From assembly GCA_017501225.1 (NCBI GenBank), contig JAFVXH010000019.1:202666-266665 (forward strand): DNA of 64,000 nucleotides. The letters are read 5' to 3'. This document shows positions 50,373-60,815 of this stretch, piece by piece. The DNA is from Clostridia bacterium (GTDB lineage: Bacteria; Bacillota; Clostridia; Oscillospirales; CAG-272). A program made the position numbers and the translations under genes. The first letter of the stretch is position 1; every line of letters begins with the position of its first letter. The notes beneath the pieces are model-generated. The model had not been told where the DNA came from. It ran no database searches and saw nothing but the letters and a program-made list of their open reading frames with translations.

Positions 50373-53300
50373 AGAATCGAATGGTTAATTGGTCGGTTTC
50401 GTTCAGATTATCCAGAACGCCATTGCTTCTGAGCATGTCGATAATGGATTTGCTCAGCTTTGCGCGGATCTGTAGATCCTCCACCGAGAAGAAGGCTTCC
50501 TCCTCGCGGGCGCGGATGATGTTTTGCGCCGCGTTTTCCCCAAGTCCCGGCAAGGCGGAAAACGGCATGCGAATTCCCCCGTTTTCGGGCAAAAATGCGT
50601 AGGAATGCGATTTTTGCAGATCAACCGGCAAAAAGCGGATCTTTCTTGCCATTGCCTCGTTGATCAGCTGAAGCACGGTTACACTCGCTTGCTCCTTGGG
50701 AGATGCCTCTTTTCCGCGCTTTTGAATATCACGCATCACTGCTACGACCTTAGATTTTCCGCCTCCGACGATCTCAGCATCGAATCCGTTGGGAGCGACT
50801 GTGAACATCGTGCAGTAGAACGCGACGGGCTGATGGACCTTGTACCAAGCAAGACGGATCGCGGACATGACGTAAGCGGCGGCGTGTGCCTTCGGGAAGA
50901 GATATTTGATCTTCTTACAAGAAAGAATATACCATTCGGGCACATCGTGGGCTCTCATTTCGGCTTCCCATTCCGGTTTGAGTCCTTTTCCCTTTCTGAC
51001 CGCCTCCATGATCTGGAAGGAGGTTGCGTCGGGAAGACCGTAGCGGATCAGGTCCAGCATGATACCGTCACGGGTACCGATCACGCGCGAGATATCACAG
51101 GTTCCGCTCTTGATCAGATCCTGCGCGTTACCGAGCCACACGTTGGTTCCGTGCGTCAGTCCCGAGATCTGCAAGAGGTCCGCAAAGTTGCGTGGCTTTG
51201 CGTCCAGGAGCACCTGCTGAATAAAGGAGGTGCCAAGCTCGGGAAGACCGTAGGTTCCAATGGTACAGCCTTCGATCTCATCGGGTGTGATGCCGAGCGG
51301 CGCGGTTGACTCAAAGAGCTCATAAACCGAACGGTCGTTCATCGCCACGTCCATAACAGAGGTGTTGGTAAAGGTTTCCAGCCACTTGTATTTGGTCGGA
51401 ATATCGTGCCCCAGCTCATCCAGCTTTAAGATGGTATCGTGCAGATAAGAAAATGCGAAGTGCGTGGTGATGATGCTGGAGTTGGGATCATCCGCGGGAT
51501 GCTGTACCGGTGTAAAGTCATAAACGTCATAGCCTTGAGGAACGACGATGATACCTCCGGGGTGCTGCCCCGTGGTCTTTTTGACACCGACACAGTTCAT
51601 GACAAGACGGTTCATCTCCGCGCGGCAAAGACTGATTCCCTTTTGCTCGACGTATTTTGCGACGTAACCGTATGCGGTCTTGTCGGCAAGCGTTCCAAGC
51701 GTTCCCGCGCGGAAGACCTGACCTTCACCGAAGAGCTCCTCGGTATACTTATGGACCCGACCTTGGACGTCGCCTGAGAAGTTCAGGTCGATATCGGGAG
51801 ATTTTTCTCCAAAGAAGCCAAGGAAGGTTTCAAACATGATATCGTGTCCGTCGGCGTGATATTTCGTACCGCACTTGGGACAGATCTTATCGGGCAGATC
51901 AAAGCCTGATCCCACAGATCCGTCCGTGAAGAATTCGGAGTTTTTGCATGCCGGATTTGGGCAATAGTAATGCGGCGGCAAGGGGTTGACCTCGGAAATT
52001 CCCGCCATTGTGGCAACGAAGGAGGAGCCGACAGAGCCGCGGGAGCCGACAAGATATCCCTGCTCCTCACTGTAAGAAACAAGCCTTTGCGCAATCAGAT
52101 AGAGTACAGAAAAGCCGTTTTTGATGATGGAGGTCAGCTCCTTTTCCAAACGCTTGGAAACAAGCTCGGGCAAGGGATCGCCGTACATGGATTTTGCGCG
52201 TTCCCAGCACATTTGCTGCAATTCTTCCTCAGCGCCCTCCATTTGAGGCGTGTAGTTCCCCTTCGGAATCGGGCGAACCTCGTCGATCTGTGATGCGATC
52301 AGGTTCGGGTTGGTGACGACTACCTCGAACGCCTTGTCCTCTCCAAGATAGGAGAATTCCTCCAGCATTTCGTCGGTGGTTTTCAGATACAGACCGATAT
52401 CACGGTCGTAATCCTTGAATTTCTGACCTGCCAGCAGGATCTTTCGGTAGAGCTCATCCTCCTCATTCAGGAAATGCGCGTCACAGGTTGCGCAGACGGG
52501 CTTGTGATAGCGTTCGCCAAGGGATACGACCTTGCGATTGAGCTCGCGCAGTCCCTCCTCGTCGGCAATACTGCCTTCGTCAATCAGAAAGCGGTTGTTG
52601 CAAATAGGCTGAATCTCCAAGTAATCGTAGAAATTGACGATGTCCTCGATCTCTGCCTCGGGGCGGTTCTCCAGAATTGCTCGAATGAGTTCGCCTGATT
52701 CGCAGGCAGAGCCGATGATCAGACCTTCGCGATTCTTTTCGAGCACCGTCTTGGGAATTCGGGGATAACGCTTGAAATAATCAAGATAGCTCATGGAGAT
52801 CAGGCGGTAAAGATTTTTCAAGCCGACCTGATTTTTGACCAGAATGATCTGATGATAAGGCTTGAGCTTCATCGGATCTGCCTTTTCCATCATCTCGCGA
52901 TTGACGGTGTTAAGGCTTTCCAGCTCCATTTTCTGCATGGTATCGATCATGCAGTTGTAGATCATGGCGAGCATTTCCGCGTCGTCGCAGGCTCTGTGGT
53001 GATTGAATTCACCAAGCTGATAGAAGTCCGCGATGGAATCCAAGGTGTGCTTTTTCAGATCGGGATGGATGTAACGCGACAGCGCCAGAGTGTCCAGATA
53101 CGGATTCTGGAACGGGAGGCCCGCCTGCTGCGCAAAGTGGCGGATAAAGCCGATATCGAAGTTTGCGTTATGCGCGATCAGGAGAGGAAGCGGTGCTTCC
53201 CCATCCTTCTTTTCGGTGCGCCCGACAAACTCAAAGAACGCCTTGAGTGCCTCCGGGTATAAGGGCGCATCCGCAACCATTTCGTTGGTGATTCCCGTGA

Positions 53301-54852
53301 GCGTTACGATCTCCTCGGGAATGGGGATTTCCGGATTGACAAAGGTGTTAAAGCGAGAGAGGATCTTGCCGGCCTTCAGCTTGACGGCACCGATCTCCGT
53401 GATCTTACAGTTGTGAACCGAAAGACCCGTCGTTTCAATATCGAAAACCACGCATTCTGCCGAGAAATCGGGATTGGTGACGCCTGTCAGCGCTCCTGCG
53501 GTGTTGTTGACAAAATATGCCTCCATCCCGTACAGAACCTTGAAATCAAACGGCTTTTCCTTCTCCTGCGCCGCTTTGCGCGCCTTTTCAAAGGCAAGCA
53601 TCGCATCGGGAAAGGCCTGCACGTTTCCGTGGTCTGTGATAGCGATGGCGGAGTGTCCCCATTTCAGCGCGGTTTTAATAGCAACGTCAGGCGCGATCAG
53701 AGCGTCCATCTGCGACATGGTAGTATGCAGATGCAGCTCGACGCGCTTTTGTTTGGCGGTATCCCTTCGTACGTGCTTCGAGATGATCGCGACGTCACTG
53801 TAAAAGAAGGTAAAATCGGTATCAGTCTGTCCTTTTCTTACCATTCTTTTTGCGTATCCGCGCATGGCGACGACCGCCCCGTCACGAATTACCGCGCAGA
53901 TCTCGTCCGCCTCCTCGGCGTCAAGACCGAACTGACGGTGTTCAATGGAGGTGTTGCCGTCGAAAATATCGAAGGAAATATCGAATTTCCCCTCGCTTCT
54001 TCCCTCCTCCCGCAAAAAGCCGAAGATCTCACCGACGATGACGATGTTTTTTTGCGGCTTGTCGATAGATGCAATCGGAATCGGACGGATCTCGAAGGTA
54101 TCTCCGATGGCGTATTCGGGAGAGGAAATATCAAAAACGATATGCCCGATCTTGACGGTCTGATCGGAATATTCTACCTGGCAGGCGCCCCCATAGATGG
54201 ACGCCGCACGGGGGAGCATGTCCTCCGCAGGTGCGGGTGATATTTGCGTGGGCGTAAAGCTCTGTGCTTGCATTTGCGCATAGTGTGACTGTGCCTCGGC
54301 TGCTTCTCGCGCAAGGTCCTCCGCGCCTGCTTGCATGTGTGCGTTAAAATCGGCAAGATCGGCATCCTGTGCGCGGGCGATCTGCACCGAAACGGAAACG
54401 CCGAATTCCGTCCGGATCAGGTCCTGCATCAGCTCAGGCGTCTTTGCGTCGTAGATCAGCTCAATTCCGCTGTCAGTAAACGGAATTTCGATTTGCAACG
54501 TATTCGGAGGCAGCAAGCGGTATTCACAGCGGTTGAAAAAGCCGTTTGCAACGATACCGCGACGGTTGGTTTCGGTCAGAATATCGGGAATCTTGTCACT
54601 GCCAAACTGATCGGACGTATAACGGGGACGAAACCAGACGGCATTGAGCTCGTATGCGTGACAGATTTCCTCCTCTAACTGATACAGACGGCTCTTTGGG
54701 ATATAGCGAGAAAAAGCCACCTCGACCTCAATGAAGCGATTTGGCTTGTCCGCACGCAGGCGGATGGAATCTGCATCCGCGGCGTAAAATATCTCTGCCA
54801 TCTGTGCATTTGGCTGATAGCGGCTAAAAATTTCAAACAGTGTACGACTCAT
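50371..54852 (-). CDS. polC: DNA polymerase III alpha subunit, Gram-positive PolC type
   Basis: 1493 residues. N-terminal domain, OB domain (about 225-355), PHP domain (HLHTTMSQMDA near 370), inserted 3'-5' exonuclease (VVFDIETTGLS near 470, through the Asp near 640), then the C-family polymerase core with PDIDLNFSGD and zinc-binding CPNPACKNSEFF..CPKCG. Exonuclease inside PHP is diagnostic of PolC, the leading replicase of low-GC Gram-positives. A Gln/Ala-rich linker (about 185-215) is unusual. Overlaps ispG by 4 bp and ends the operon. Confidence 0.96.
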   Translation of the reverse strand: MSRTLFEIFSRYQPNAQMAEIFYAADADSIRLRADKPNRFIEVEVAFSRYIPKSRLYQLEEEICHAYELNAVWFRPRYTSDQFGSDKIPDILTETNRRGIVANGFFNRCEYRLLPPNTLQIEIPFTDSGIELIYDAKTPELMQDLIRTEFGVSVSVQIARAQDADLADFNAHMQAGAEDLAREAAEAQSHYAQMQAQSFTPTQISPAPAEDMLPRAASIYGGACQVEYSDQTVKIGHIVFDISSPEYAIGDTFEIRPIPIASIDKPQKNIVIVGEIFGFLREEGRSEGKFDISFDIFDGNTSIEHRQFGLDAEEADEICAVIRDGAVVAMRGYAKRMVRKGQTDTDFTFFYSDVAIISKHVRRDTAKQKRVELHLHTTMSQMDALIAPDVAIKTALKWGHSAIAITDHGNVQAFPDAMLAFEKARKAAQEKEKPFDFKVLYGMEAYFVNNTAGALTGVTNPDFSAECVVFDIETTGLSVHNCKITEIGAVKLKAGKILSRFNTFVNPEIPIPEEIVTLTGITNEMVADAPLYPEALKAFFEFVGRTEKKDGEAPLPLLIAHNANFDIGFIRHFAQQAGLPFQNPYLDTLALSRYIHPDLKKHTLDSIADFYQLGEFNHHRACDDAEMLAMIYNCMIDTMQKMELESLNTVNREMMEKADPMKLKPYHQIILVKNQVGLKNLYRLISMSYLDYFKRYPRIPKTVLEKNREGLIIGSACESGELIRAILENRPEAEIEDIVNFYDYLEIQPICNNRFLIDEGSIADEEGLRELNRKVVSLGERYHKPVCATCDAHFLNEEDELYRKILLAGQKFKDYDRDIGLYLKTTDEMLEEFSYLGEDKAFEVVVTNPNLIASQIDEVRPIPKGNYTPQMEGAEEELQQMCWERAKSMYGDPLPELVSKRLEKELTSIIKNGFSVLYLIAQRLVSYSEEQGYLVGSRGSVGSSFVATMAGISEVNPLPPHYYCPNPACKNSEFFTDGSVGSGFDLPDKICPKCGTKYHADGHDIMFETFLGFFGEKSPDIDLNFSGDVQGRVHKYTEELFGEGQVFRAGTLGTLADKTAYGYVAKYVEQKGISLCRAEMNRLVMNCVGVKKTTGQHPGGIIVVPQGYDVYDFTPVQHPADDPNSSIITTHFAFSYLHDTILKLDELGHDIPTKYKWLETFTNTSVMDVAMNDRSVYELFESTAPLGITPDEIEGCTIGTYGLPELGTSFIQQVLLDAKPRNFADLLQISGLTHGTNVWLGNAQDLIKSGTCDISRVIGTRDGIMLDLIRYGLPDATSFQIMEAVRKGKGLKPEWEAEMRAHDVPEWYILSCKKIKYLFPKAHAAAYVMSAIRLAWYKVHQPVAFYCTMFTVAPNGFDAEIVGGGKSKVVAVMRDIQKRGKEASPKEQASVTVLQLINEAMARKIRFLPVDLQKSHSYAFLPENGGIRMPFSALPGLGENAAQNIIRAREEEAFFSVEDLQIRAKLSKSIIDMLRSNGVLDNLNETDQLTIRF

Positions 54853-55943
54853 GCTTGTCCTTTATCCTTTAAGAGCTTGACTTCCCCGATCAGACGCTCG
54901 ATAACGGCGTCCTCGGGGATTTTTTCGACGATCTCTCCGTGACGGAAAAATACCGCTTCCCCAATGCCGCCGGCAATGCCAATGTCGGCTTCTCTTGCTT
55001 CACCCGGGCCGTTGACGATGCAACCCATCAGGGCAACCTTGACGGGAACGTCCTCAAGGCCCTCTTTCTTGATCGCATCCTCAAAGCGACGTACCAGGGG
55101 GATCAGATCGATCTTGGTTCTTCCGCAGGTGGGACAGCTGACAATGTCAAGTCCCGATTGTCCCTCCATGCCGATGGCGCGAAGGATGCCCTTTGCGGCG
55201 TCGATTTCCTGGGTAGGATCGTCGGTCAGGGATACGCGGATCGTGTCACCGATGCCGTCGCAAAGCAAAGCACCGATGCCGACAGAGCTTTTGATCAGTC
55301 CGCGATTGCCGCCTCCCGCCTCGGTCACGCCGAGATGCAAGGGATAAGAGCAGCGATCGGCAAGCATACGGTTTGCCTCGATCATATCACGGACGGTGGA
55401 TGCCTTGATGGAAATGACGGTATTGTGAAAATCGAATTTTTCAAGTAAGGATGCGTGATAGAGCGCGCTCTCGCACAAAGCGGCGGGCGTGGGAGCTCCG
55501 TGCTTTGCCAGAATGTGCTTTTCGAGAGATCCGCTGTTGACACCGATGCGAATCGGAATGTTTTTCTTGCGGCAGGCGTCGCAGACGGCGCGCACGCGCT
55601 CATCGTCACCGATGTTTCCGGGATTGATGCGGATCTTATCAAATCCAAGCTCTGCGCAGCGCAGTGCGATACGATAATCAAAATGAATGTCCGCAACGAT
55701 CGGAATGCGCACGCCCGCCTCCTTGATGGCAAGGATCGTTTCTGCTGCCTCAAGGGTGGGAACGGTGATGCGCACGATATTGCACCCCTTTTGCTCCAAA
55801 GCCTTGATCTGTGCAACGGTCGCCTTGGCGTCGTGCGTATCGGTATTGGTCATGGACTGGATGGCAATGGGAGAAGCACCGCCAATGCGGCACTTCCCTA
55901 CCTGTACTTCCTTGCTTTTCCGACGAATGCTGTTGTAAATCAT
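54849..55943 (-). CDS. ispG: 4-hydroxy-3-methylbut-2-enyl diphosphate synthase (flavodoxin/ferredoxin)
   Basis: 364 residues. QSMTNTDTHD N-terminal motif and Fe-S Cys in SCPTCGRTKIDL plus MGCIVNGPGEARE. It reduces methylerythritol cyclodiphosphate in the MEP isoprenoid pathway, with Dxr encoded two genes upstream. Overlaps rseP by 4 bp. Confidence 0.96.
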   Translation of the reverse strand: MIYNSIRRKSKEVQVGKCRIGGASPIAIQSMTNTDTHDAKATVAQIKALEQKGCNIVRITVPTLEAAETILAIKEAGVRIPIVADIHFDYRIALRCAELGFDKIRINPGNIGDDERVRAVCDACRKKNIPIRIGVNSGSLEKHILAKHGAPTPAALCESALYHASLLEKFDFHNTVISIKASTVRDMIEANRMLADRCSYPLHLGVTEAGGGNRGLIKSSVGIGALLCDGIGDTIRVSLTDDPTQEIDAAKGILRAIGMEGQSGLDIVSCPTCGRTKIDLIPLVRRFEDAIKKEGLEDVPVKVALMGCIVNGPGEAREADIGIAGGIGEAVFFRHGEIVEKIPEDAVIERLIGEVKLLKDKGQA

Positions 55944-57349
55944 AATGAAATAATATCCTTTATTGCGATCAGTACTGCCACGGTGAGCAGAATAATAAGA
56001 CCTACTAAGTTGATAATGCCCTCGACTTCCTTTTTCATGGGCTTTCTGCGAATGATCTCGATCAGATAGATCAGGAGGTGTCCGCCGTCAAGCGCGGGGA
56101 ACGGCAACAGGTTCATAACACCCAGGTTAATGGAGATGACGGTGACCAGATACAAAAGATTTAAAAAGCCCATCTGCGCGGCATCCGACACGGTTTTGGT
56201 AATGCCGACGGGACCCGAAACGGCACTCAGCCCAAAGCGACCCGTGATAAGTCCGAGTAAGGAATCATATACCATTTTGACGGTTGAGAGGGATCGGTAC
56301 CAGGTATGCTTGACAACGGTCACAAAATCAAAATGGCTCTCGCGGTACAGGATGAAATCCAATTCACCGAACACGATGCCTTCCTCGGTCACCTGACGCA
56401 CCGTGATCGGAACCTCCTGTTTCTCTCCGTTTCGCAAAACGGTAAAGATCATAGGCTCATATCCTTGGTTCATCACCTCGTACGCGAGCTCGTTGTAGGT
56501 ATGCACGCGCGTAGAGTTGACCTTGATGACGGTGTCGCCTACCTGAAGTCCCGAGGCTTCGCTTCCCGCGATCTTAAAGTAATTCGGATCCTTGACGATC
56601 TCCTCGGTCAAGGTAACGTTTTCCAGAAGCACGGGCTCGGAAACCGAGGTTTCCGGGTTCTTGCGGAGCACGTAAATGTTGAAGATCTTATCCTCGTCCT
56701 GCGCGACCTTGTTCTGGAAATGCGCAAAGGAGAAGATGCGATTACTGTCATCGACCGTGTCAAAGGAATACAGATAATCTCCCGGCTGGAAGCCTTGGTA
56801 AGCCTCCTGACCGCTAAAGCCGACGTAAAAGCCCGCGATCTCGTTGGTTCCAAGCGCGCTGTGTCCGGAAACCAGAACGAAAACCAGCATCAGAACGAAC
56901 CCCAGAACGACGTTCATGGCGGGACCTGCAAGCGAGATCAGGATGCGCTTCCAGACGCTTTGATTGCAATAAGCGCGGGGATCGTCTTGCTTGATGGCAA
57001 CGTCGGATTCGTTTGCGGTTTCCATATTGGATGCTTCGTCTGGCGTTTGATCGGATTCCGTTGCGTTTTGTTCCTCCGAACCATTTTCCTCACCCTCAGC
57101 ACTTCCCTGCACGGCTTCCATGCCGTTTTCCCCAAGCATGTTGATAAAGCCTCCGATGGGAAAGGCGCGTAAGGAATAGACGGTTCCGCTCTTTTTGGAT
57201 TTTTTGGAAAGGAGCTTCGGACCCATTCCGATGGCAAATTCCAGTACCTGAACACCGCAAAGTCTTGCGGCAACAAAGTGCCCAAGCTCATGGATGAAGA
57301 TCAGGATTCCGAAAATAAAAAGCGCGAGTAAGATATAAAGAAACTGCAA
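55940..57349 (-). CDS. rseP: Site-2 intramembrane metalloprotease RseP
   Basis: 469 residues. Zinc motif HELGH (FIHELGHFVAARL, about residues 20-24), a second metal ligand in LLPFPALDGGHLL, central PDZ domain and four TM helices. It cleaves membrane proteins such as anti-sigma factors. Between the first TM region and the rest there is an acidic insertion of about 50 residues (about 85-135) rich in Glu, Asn and Asp, which common RseP proteins lack. Operon position between dxr and ispG is usual. Confidence 0.94.
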   Translation of the reverse strand: MQFLYILLALFIFGILIFIHELGHFVAARLCGVQVLEFAIGMGPKLLSKKSKKSGTVYSLRAFPIGGFINMLGENGMEAVQGSAEGEENGSEEQNATESDQTPDEASNMETANESDVAIKQDDPRAYCNQSVWKRILISLAGPAMNVVLGFVLMLVFVLVSGHSALGTNEIAGFYVGFSGQEAYQGFQPGDYLYSFDTVDDSNRIFSFAHFQNKVAQDEDKIFNIYVLRKNPETSVSEPVLLENVTLTEEIVKDPNYFKIAGSEASGLQVGDTVIKVNSTRVHTYNELAYEVMNQGYEPMIFTVLRNGEKQEVPITVRQVTEEGIVFGELDFILYRESHFDFVTVVKHTWYRSLSTVKMVYDSLLGLITGRFGLSAVSGPVGITKTVSDAAQMGFLNLLYLVTVISINLGVMNLLPFPALDGGHLLIYLIEIIRRKPMKKEVEGIINLVGLIILLTVAVLIAIKDIISL

Positions 57350-57371
57350 AAGGGGCCTCCTTCAAAGCCGA

Positions 57372-58559
57372 TCAAAGCGGCTTTTTCTGTTTTTTCAATT
57401 GCTCATTCGCAAGCGCTCTTGCGGCGGTGTCAAATTCAAAAATGTCGTCGATGGACGAAATGTGTGCGGCGTCCGAGAGGGCGTGCGTGGTGTTGGTCAC
57501 GACCTCCATGATTCCCGGGAAGGTGATCTGCTTGCCGAGGAACGCGGCAACCGCTACCTCATTTGCAGCATTGACGACCGCGGGCACAGCACCGCCCATA
57601 GCGATCGCCTCGGTGGCAAGCTTTAAGAGGATGAAGGTATCGGTATCGGGCTTTGCAAAGGTTAAGCGACCGATGCTTGCCAGATCCAAGGTGGGAATGA
57701 CTGCCTCGGTTCTCCTCGGGTGCGTCAGCGCGTATTGGACGCAAAGACGCATATCTGGCGAGGACATCTGTGCGATCACGCTATTATCTATATATTCGAT
57801 GGCGGAATGCATTATGCTCTCGCGGTGCACCAAAACCTCGACCTGCGAGGGGGCTACGTCAAACAGATGCACTGCCTCGATGATCTCAAAGCCCTTGTTC
57901 ATCAGGGTCGCGCTGTCGATGGTGATTTTCGCGCCCATGCTCCAGGTCGGATGTGCAAGCGCACGCTCCGGCGTGATATCCGCCAGCTGCTCCTTGGTGT
58001 ATCCGTAAAAGGGTCCTCCGGACGCAGTAAGCAAAATCTTCTTGATCTCCTTGGGCGCGCCTGAGCGCAGAGCCTGGAAGATTGCGGAATGCTCGCTGTC
58101 AACGGGAAGGATCTCCAGATTTTTTTCCCTTGCGAGTTTCATGACAAATTCACCGGCGCAAACGAGGGATTCCTTGTTTGCCAGCGCAAGCTTTTTTCCC
58201 GCCCTCAGGGTCGAAAGCGTGGGTAGAAGTCCCGCCTCACCGATGACGGAGTTGACAACGACCTCCTCCGCATCAAACGGAATGGCGATCATCTCGCAAA
58301 TGCCCTCCGTACCGGAATAAACCTTGATATCGGTATCCGCAAGACGAAGACGAAGCTCTTTTGCTGCATCCGGATCTGCCATGGCGCACACCTTGACACC
58401 GAGCTGCCTTGCCTGCTGCTCGACACGCTTTGCGTTTTTGTGTGCGCAAAGCGCGTTGACGGTAATGTTGTTTTTTACGGCGACGTCGATCGCCTGTTCT
58501 CCGACAGAGCCCGTGGAGCCAAGGACCGTCATCGACGGATAAATCGAATTCACATTCAT
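57372..58559 (-). CDS. dxr: 1-deoxy-D-xylulose-5-phosphate reductoisomerase
   Basis: 395 residues. NADPH motif GSTGSVGEQ, substrate region DSEHSAIFQ and LTASGGPF, and metal ligands in the same stretch. First committed step of the MEP pathway. ATG overlaps the cdsA stop (ATGA), GAGG upstream. Confidence 0.96.
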   Translation of the reverse strand: MNVNSIYPSMTVLGSTGSVGEQAIDVAVKNNITVNALCAHKNAKRVEQQARQLGVKVCAMADPDAAKELRLRLADTDIKVYSGTEGICEMIAIPFDAEEVVVNSVIGEAGLLPTLSTLRAGKKLALANKESLVCAGEFVMKLAREKNLEILPVDSEHSAIFQALRSGAPKEIKKILLTASGGPFYGYTKEQLADITPERALAHPTWSMGAKITIDSATLMNKGFEIIEAVHLFDVAPSQVEVLVHRESIMHSAIEYIDNSVIAQMSSPDMRLCVQYALTHPRRTEAVIPTLDLASIGRLTFAKPDTDTFILLKLATEAIAMGGAVPAVVNAANEVAVAAFLGKQITFPGIMEVVTNTTHALSDAAHISSIDDIFEFDTAARALANEQLKKQKKPL

Positions 58560-59404
58560 ACGATCACCTCAAAAAGTGAAAAAAAGGAACAGAATACCGC
58601 TAAGATCGCGGCGACTGCCAGCACGGAGTCAAAACGGTCCAGAACACCTCCGTGTCCGGGGAAAAGCTTGCCGTAATCCTTGATTCCGTAAGTGCGTTTG
58701 ATGACCGACATGGAAAGGTCGCCGATCTGGGAAACCACGGATACCACAAGACCGAGAAGCGCGAGCACGATCAGGTTTGCGGAAATGCTCTGATCGATCG
58801 CCTCTACGATGATACCGAACAGAATCATGGAAAGAATGCAGAAGACTACACCGCCGATGCTTCCCTCCCAGGTTTTCTTGGGGCTGACGTCGGGGATGAG
58901 CTTATGCTTTCCGCCCTTGCCGAAAAGCATCCCACAGAAATACGCAAAGGTATCGGTGATCCATGCGCCAAGGAACGCGATCAGGTAAACGTATCCGCCT
59001 GCGGGCACGGTATCGTGGATCCAAAGGATCGCGTTAAAGCCGACAAGGATGTAAACCAGACTGAAGAACGCGACGGAAAGATCGTTTAAGCGATACCTTC
59101 CGTGCGAGAAGATCAGCACCGAAAACAGATACAGCATGCAAATGACGGCGCATGCGAACAAAATTGATGTAAAATAGCGGCTCGTTGCGAGATAACGGAT
59201 CAAAAACGGAAGTCCCGCCGCCAAAAGATAATACGGTAGAGAAAACGCGACTGCGGATTTGAGTCCGATGCAGGAGAGCATCTCGTAAACCGCGATCAGT
59301 GAGCAGAGTGCTATGGCAATGGGAAGCAGGATGCTATTCGAAAAAATGAGCACCGGCAAGAGAATACAGATAGAAATAACTCCGGTCAGAATTCTGGTCT
59401 TCAT
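58556..59404 (-). CDS. cdsA: Phosphatidate cytidylyltransferase
   Basis: 282 residues. Eight or so TM helices and the family signature near the C-terminus: SQIGDLSMSVIKRTYGIKDYGKLFPGHGGVLDRFDS. It makes CDP-diacylglycerol for phospholipid synthesis. Start at 59404 chosen for GGAGGG 5 nt upstream; the frame is open to 59470. Eleven bases after the uppS stop. Confidence 0.94.
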   Translation of the reverse strand: MKTRILTGVISICILLPVLIFSNSILLPIAIALCSLIAVYEMLSCIGLKSAVAFSLPYYLLAAGLPFLIRYLATSRYFTSILFACAVICMLYLFSVLIFSHGRYRLNDLSVAFFSLVYILVGFNAILWIHDTVPAGGYVYLIAFLGAWITDTFAYFCGMLFGKGGKHKLIPDVSPKKTWEGSIGGVVFCILSMILFGIIVEAIDQSISANLIVLALLGLVVSVVSQIGDLSMSVIKRTYGIKDYGKLFPGHGGVLDRFDSVLAVAAILAVFCSFFSLFEVIV

Positions 59405-59414
59405 AGTCCCTCCG

Positions 59415-60137
59415 TCACACCCCGCCATAACGGCGTTTTCTGGAATAAAACGCAGACACTGCCTCGTCAACGTCCTTCGGTGTCAGATCCGGCCAAAGCA
59501 CGTCGGTAAAGTAATATTCTGCGTAAGCCGATTGCCAGAGCAAGAAGTTAGAGGTTCGCAGATCTCCGCCTGTGCGAACGACCAGATCGGGATTGGGACA
59601 GTGCGCGGTATAGATCGCAGAGGAGATATCCTCCTCGGTTACCTTCGTTTTTCCTTGCTCGATCAGGCGGTTGCAGGCGTGTGCGATCTCCTCTCTGCCT
59701 CCGTAGTTGATCGCCATGTTCAGGGTAAAGGGCTTGTGCGCGGTGCTTTCCTCGATGCGCTTCATCTTTTCGCGCAGCTGGGGCGGAAAGACCTCCAGAT
59801 TGCCGATGAAGCGAAGACGGACGTTATCGGTGTCCATTTCCACAAAGCATTCCTCGATATGCTCATCCAAAAGCTTCATGATCGCGTCCACCTCTTTTTG
59901 CGGACGCTTCCAGTTCTCGGTGGAAAAGGCGTATACCGTCATATAGCGGATCCCGATGCTCTCACAGTAGCGACCGATCTTTTTGAAGGTCTTTGCTCCC
60001 TGGGTGTGTCCGAACTCGCGGGGCATCCCTCGCTTTTGTGCCCAACGGCCGTTTCCGTCCATGATAAAGGCGATGTGCTGCAAGCGCTCGTCAACTGTAA
60101 CCTTAGGCTCCTCGGCTTGCTTCTTTTTTCCAAACAT
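59415..60137 (-). CDS. uppS: Undecaprenyl diphosphate synthase
   Basis: 240 residues from the ATG at 60137 (AAGGAG about 12 nt upstream; in-frame codons continue to 60251 without homology). IAFIMDGNGRWAQKRG carries catalytic Asp; YAFSTENWKRP and the RTGGDLRTSNFLLWQSAYAE end are intact. It builds the lipid carrier for cell wall polymers from MEP-derived units. Confidence 0.94.
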   Translation of the reverse strand: MFGKKKQAEEPKVTVDERLQHIAFIMDGNGRWAQKRGMPREFGHTQGAKTFKKIGRYCESIGIRYMTVYAFSTENWKRPQKEVDAIMKLLDEHIEECFVEMDTDNVRLRFIGNLEVFPPQLREKMKRIEESTAHKPFTLNMAINYGGREEIAHACNRLIEQGKTKVTEEDISSAIYTAHCPNPDLVVRTGGDLRTSNFLLWQSAYAEYYFTDVLWPDLTPKDVDEAVSAFYSRKRRYGGV

Positions 60138-60163
60138 AGCTTGCGTTTCTCCTTGTATGAGTT

Positions 60164-60187
60164 CGGCGGGTTTCTGCAAACCCGCCG
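60164..60187. other. Intercistronic hairpin between frr and uppS
   Basis: A perfect 10-bp stem CGGCGGGTTT/AAACCCGCCG with a CTGC loop and no T run. Probably mRNA processing or stability rather than termination. Confidence 0.5.
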
Positions 60188-60213
60188 GTCGTTTCTGAGG
60201 CTGAATCAGATCT

Positions 60214-60765
60214 TCATGATTTCCTTTCTTTTGCAGAGGTAACGGTGTCAACCGTCTTGACGAACTTATCGGTCAGGTCCTGAACGGCCTTCTCTCCCGC
60301 CTTCTGCTCATCCTCGGTCATTTCTCCGTCCTTCTTCAACTTCTTGATGGTATCGTTTGCATCTCTGCGGATGTTACGGATGGCAACGCGAGCCTCCTCG
60401 CCCATCTTCTGGATCTGCTTTGCCAGCTCACGGCGGCGATCCTCGGTCAGAGGCGGGAATACCAGACGGATGACGCTGCCGTCATCGGCGGGGTTGATCC
60501 CGATATCGGATGCCTGAATTGCCTTGACCATTGCCTTCAGGGTGGAACGGTCGTAAGGAGCGATGGTCAGCGTCTTGGGATCGGTGACCGTGACGGAAGC
60601 CATATCAACGAGCTTTGTGGGAGCTCCGTAGTACTCGAACGTGACCTTGGAAACGATTGCGGCGTTTGCCTGGCTTGCGCGAATGGAGGACAGGTTGCTC
60701 TCATAAGCATTTACGCTTTTTTGCATTCTCTCTTCGGTTTCTTTGGTGTTAAATTTCATGATCAT
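60214..60765 (-). CDS. frr: Ribosome recycling factor
   Basis: 183 residues. SLSSIRASQANAAIVSKV and RRELAKQIQKMGEEARVAIRNIRRDAN match RRF throughout. It separates ribosomal subunits after termination together with EF-G. A second ATG at 60759 is equally possible; there is no good ribosome site, and a CTGTGTAACACAG palindrome lies just before the start. Confidence 0.95.
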   Translation of the reverse strand: MIMKFNTKETEERMQKSVNAYESNLSSIRASQANAAIVSKVTFEYYGAPTKLVDMASVTVTDPKTLTIAPYDRSTLKAMVKAIQASDIGINPADDGSVIRLVFPPLTEDRRRELAKQIQKMGEEARVAIRNIRRDANDTIKKLKKDGEMTEDEQKAGEKAVQDLTDKFVKTVDTVTSAKERKS

Positions 60766-60815
60766 ACCCGCTGTGTAACACAGCTTTCCTTTCTATGTAA
60801 GTGATAAAATAAAAA

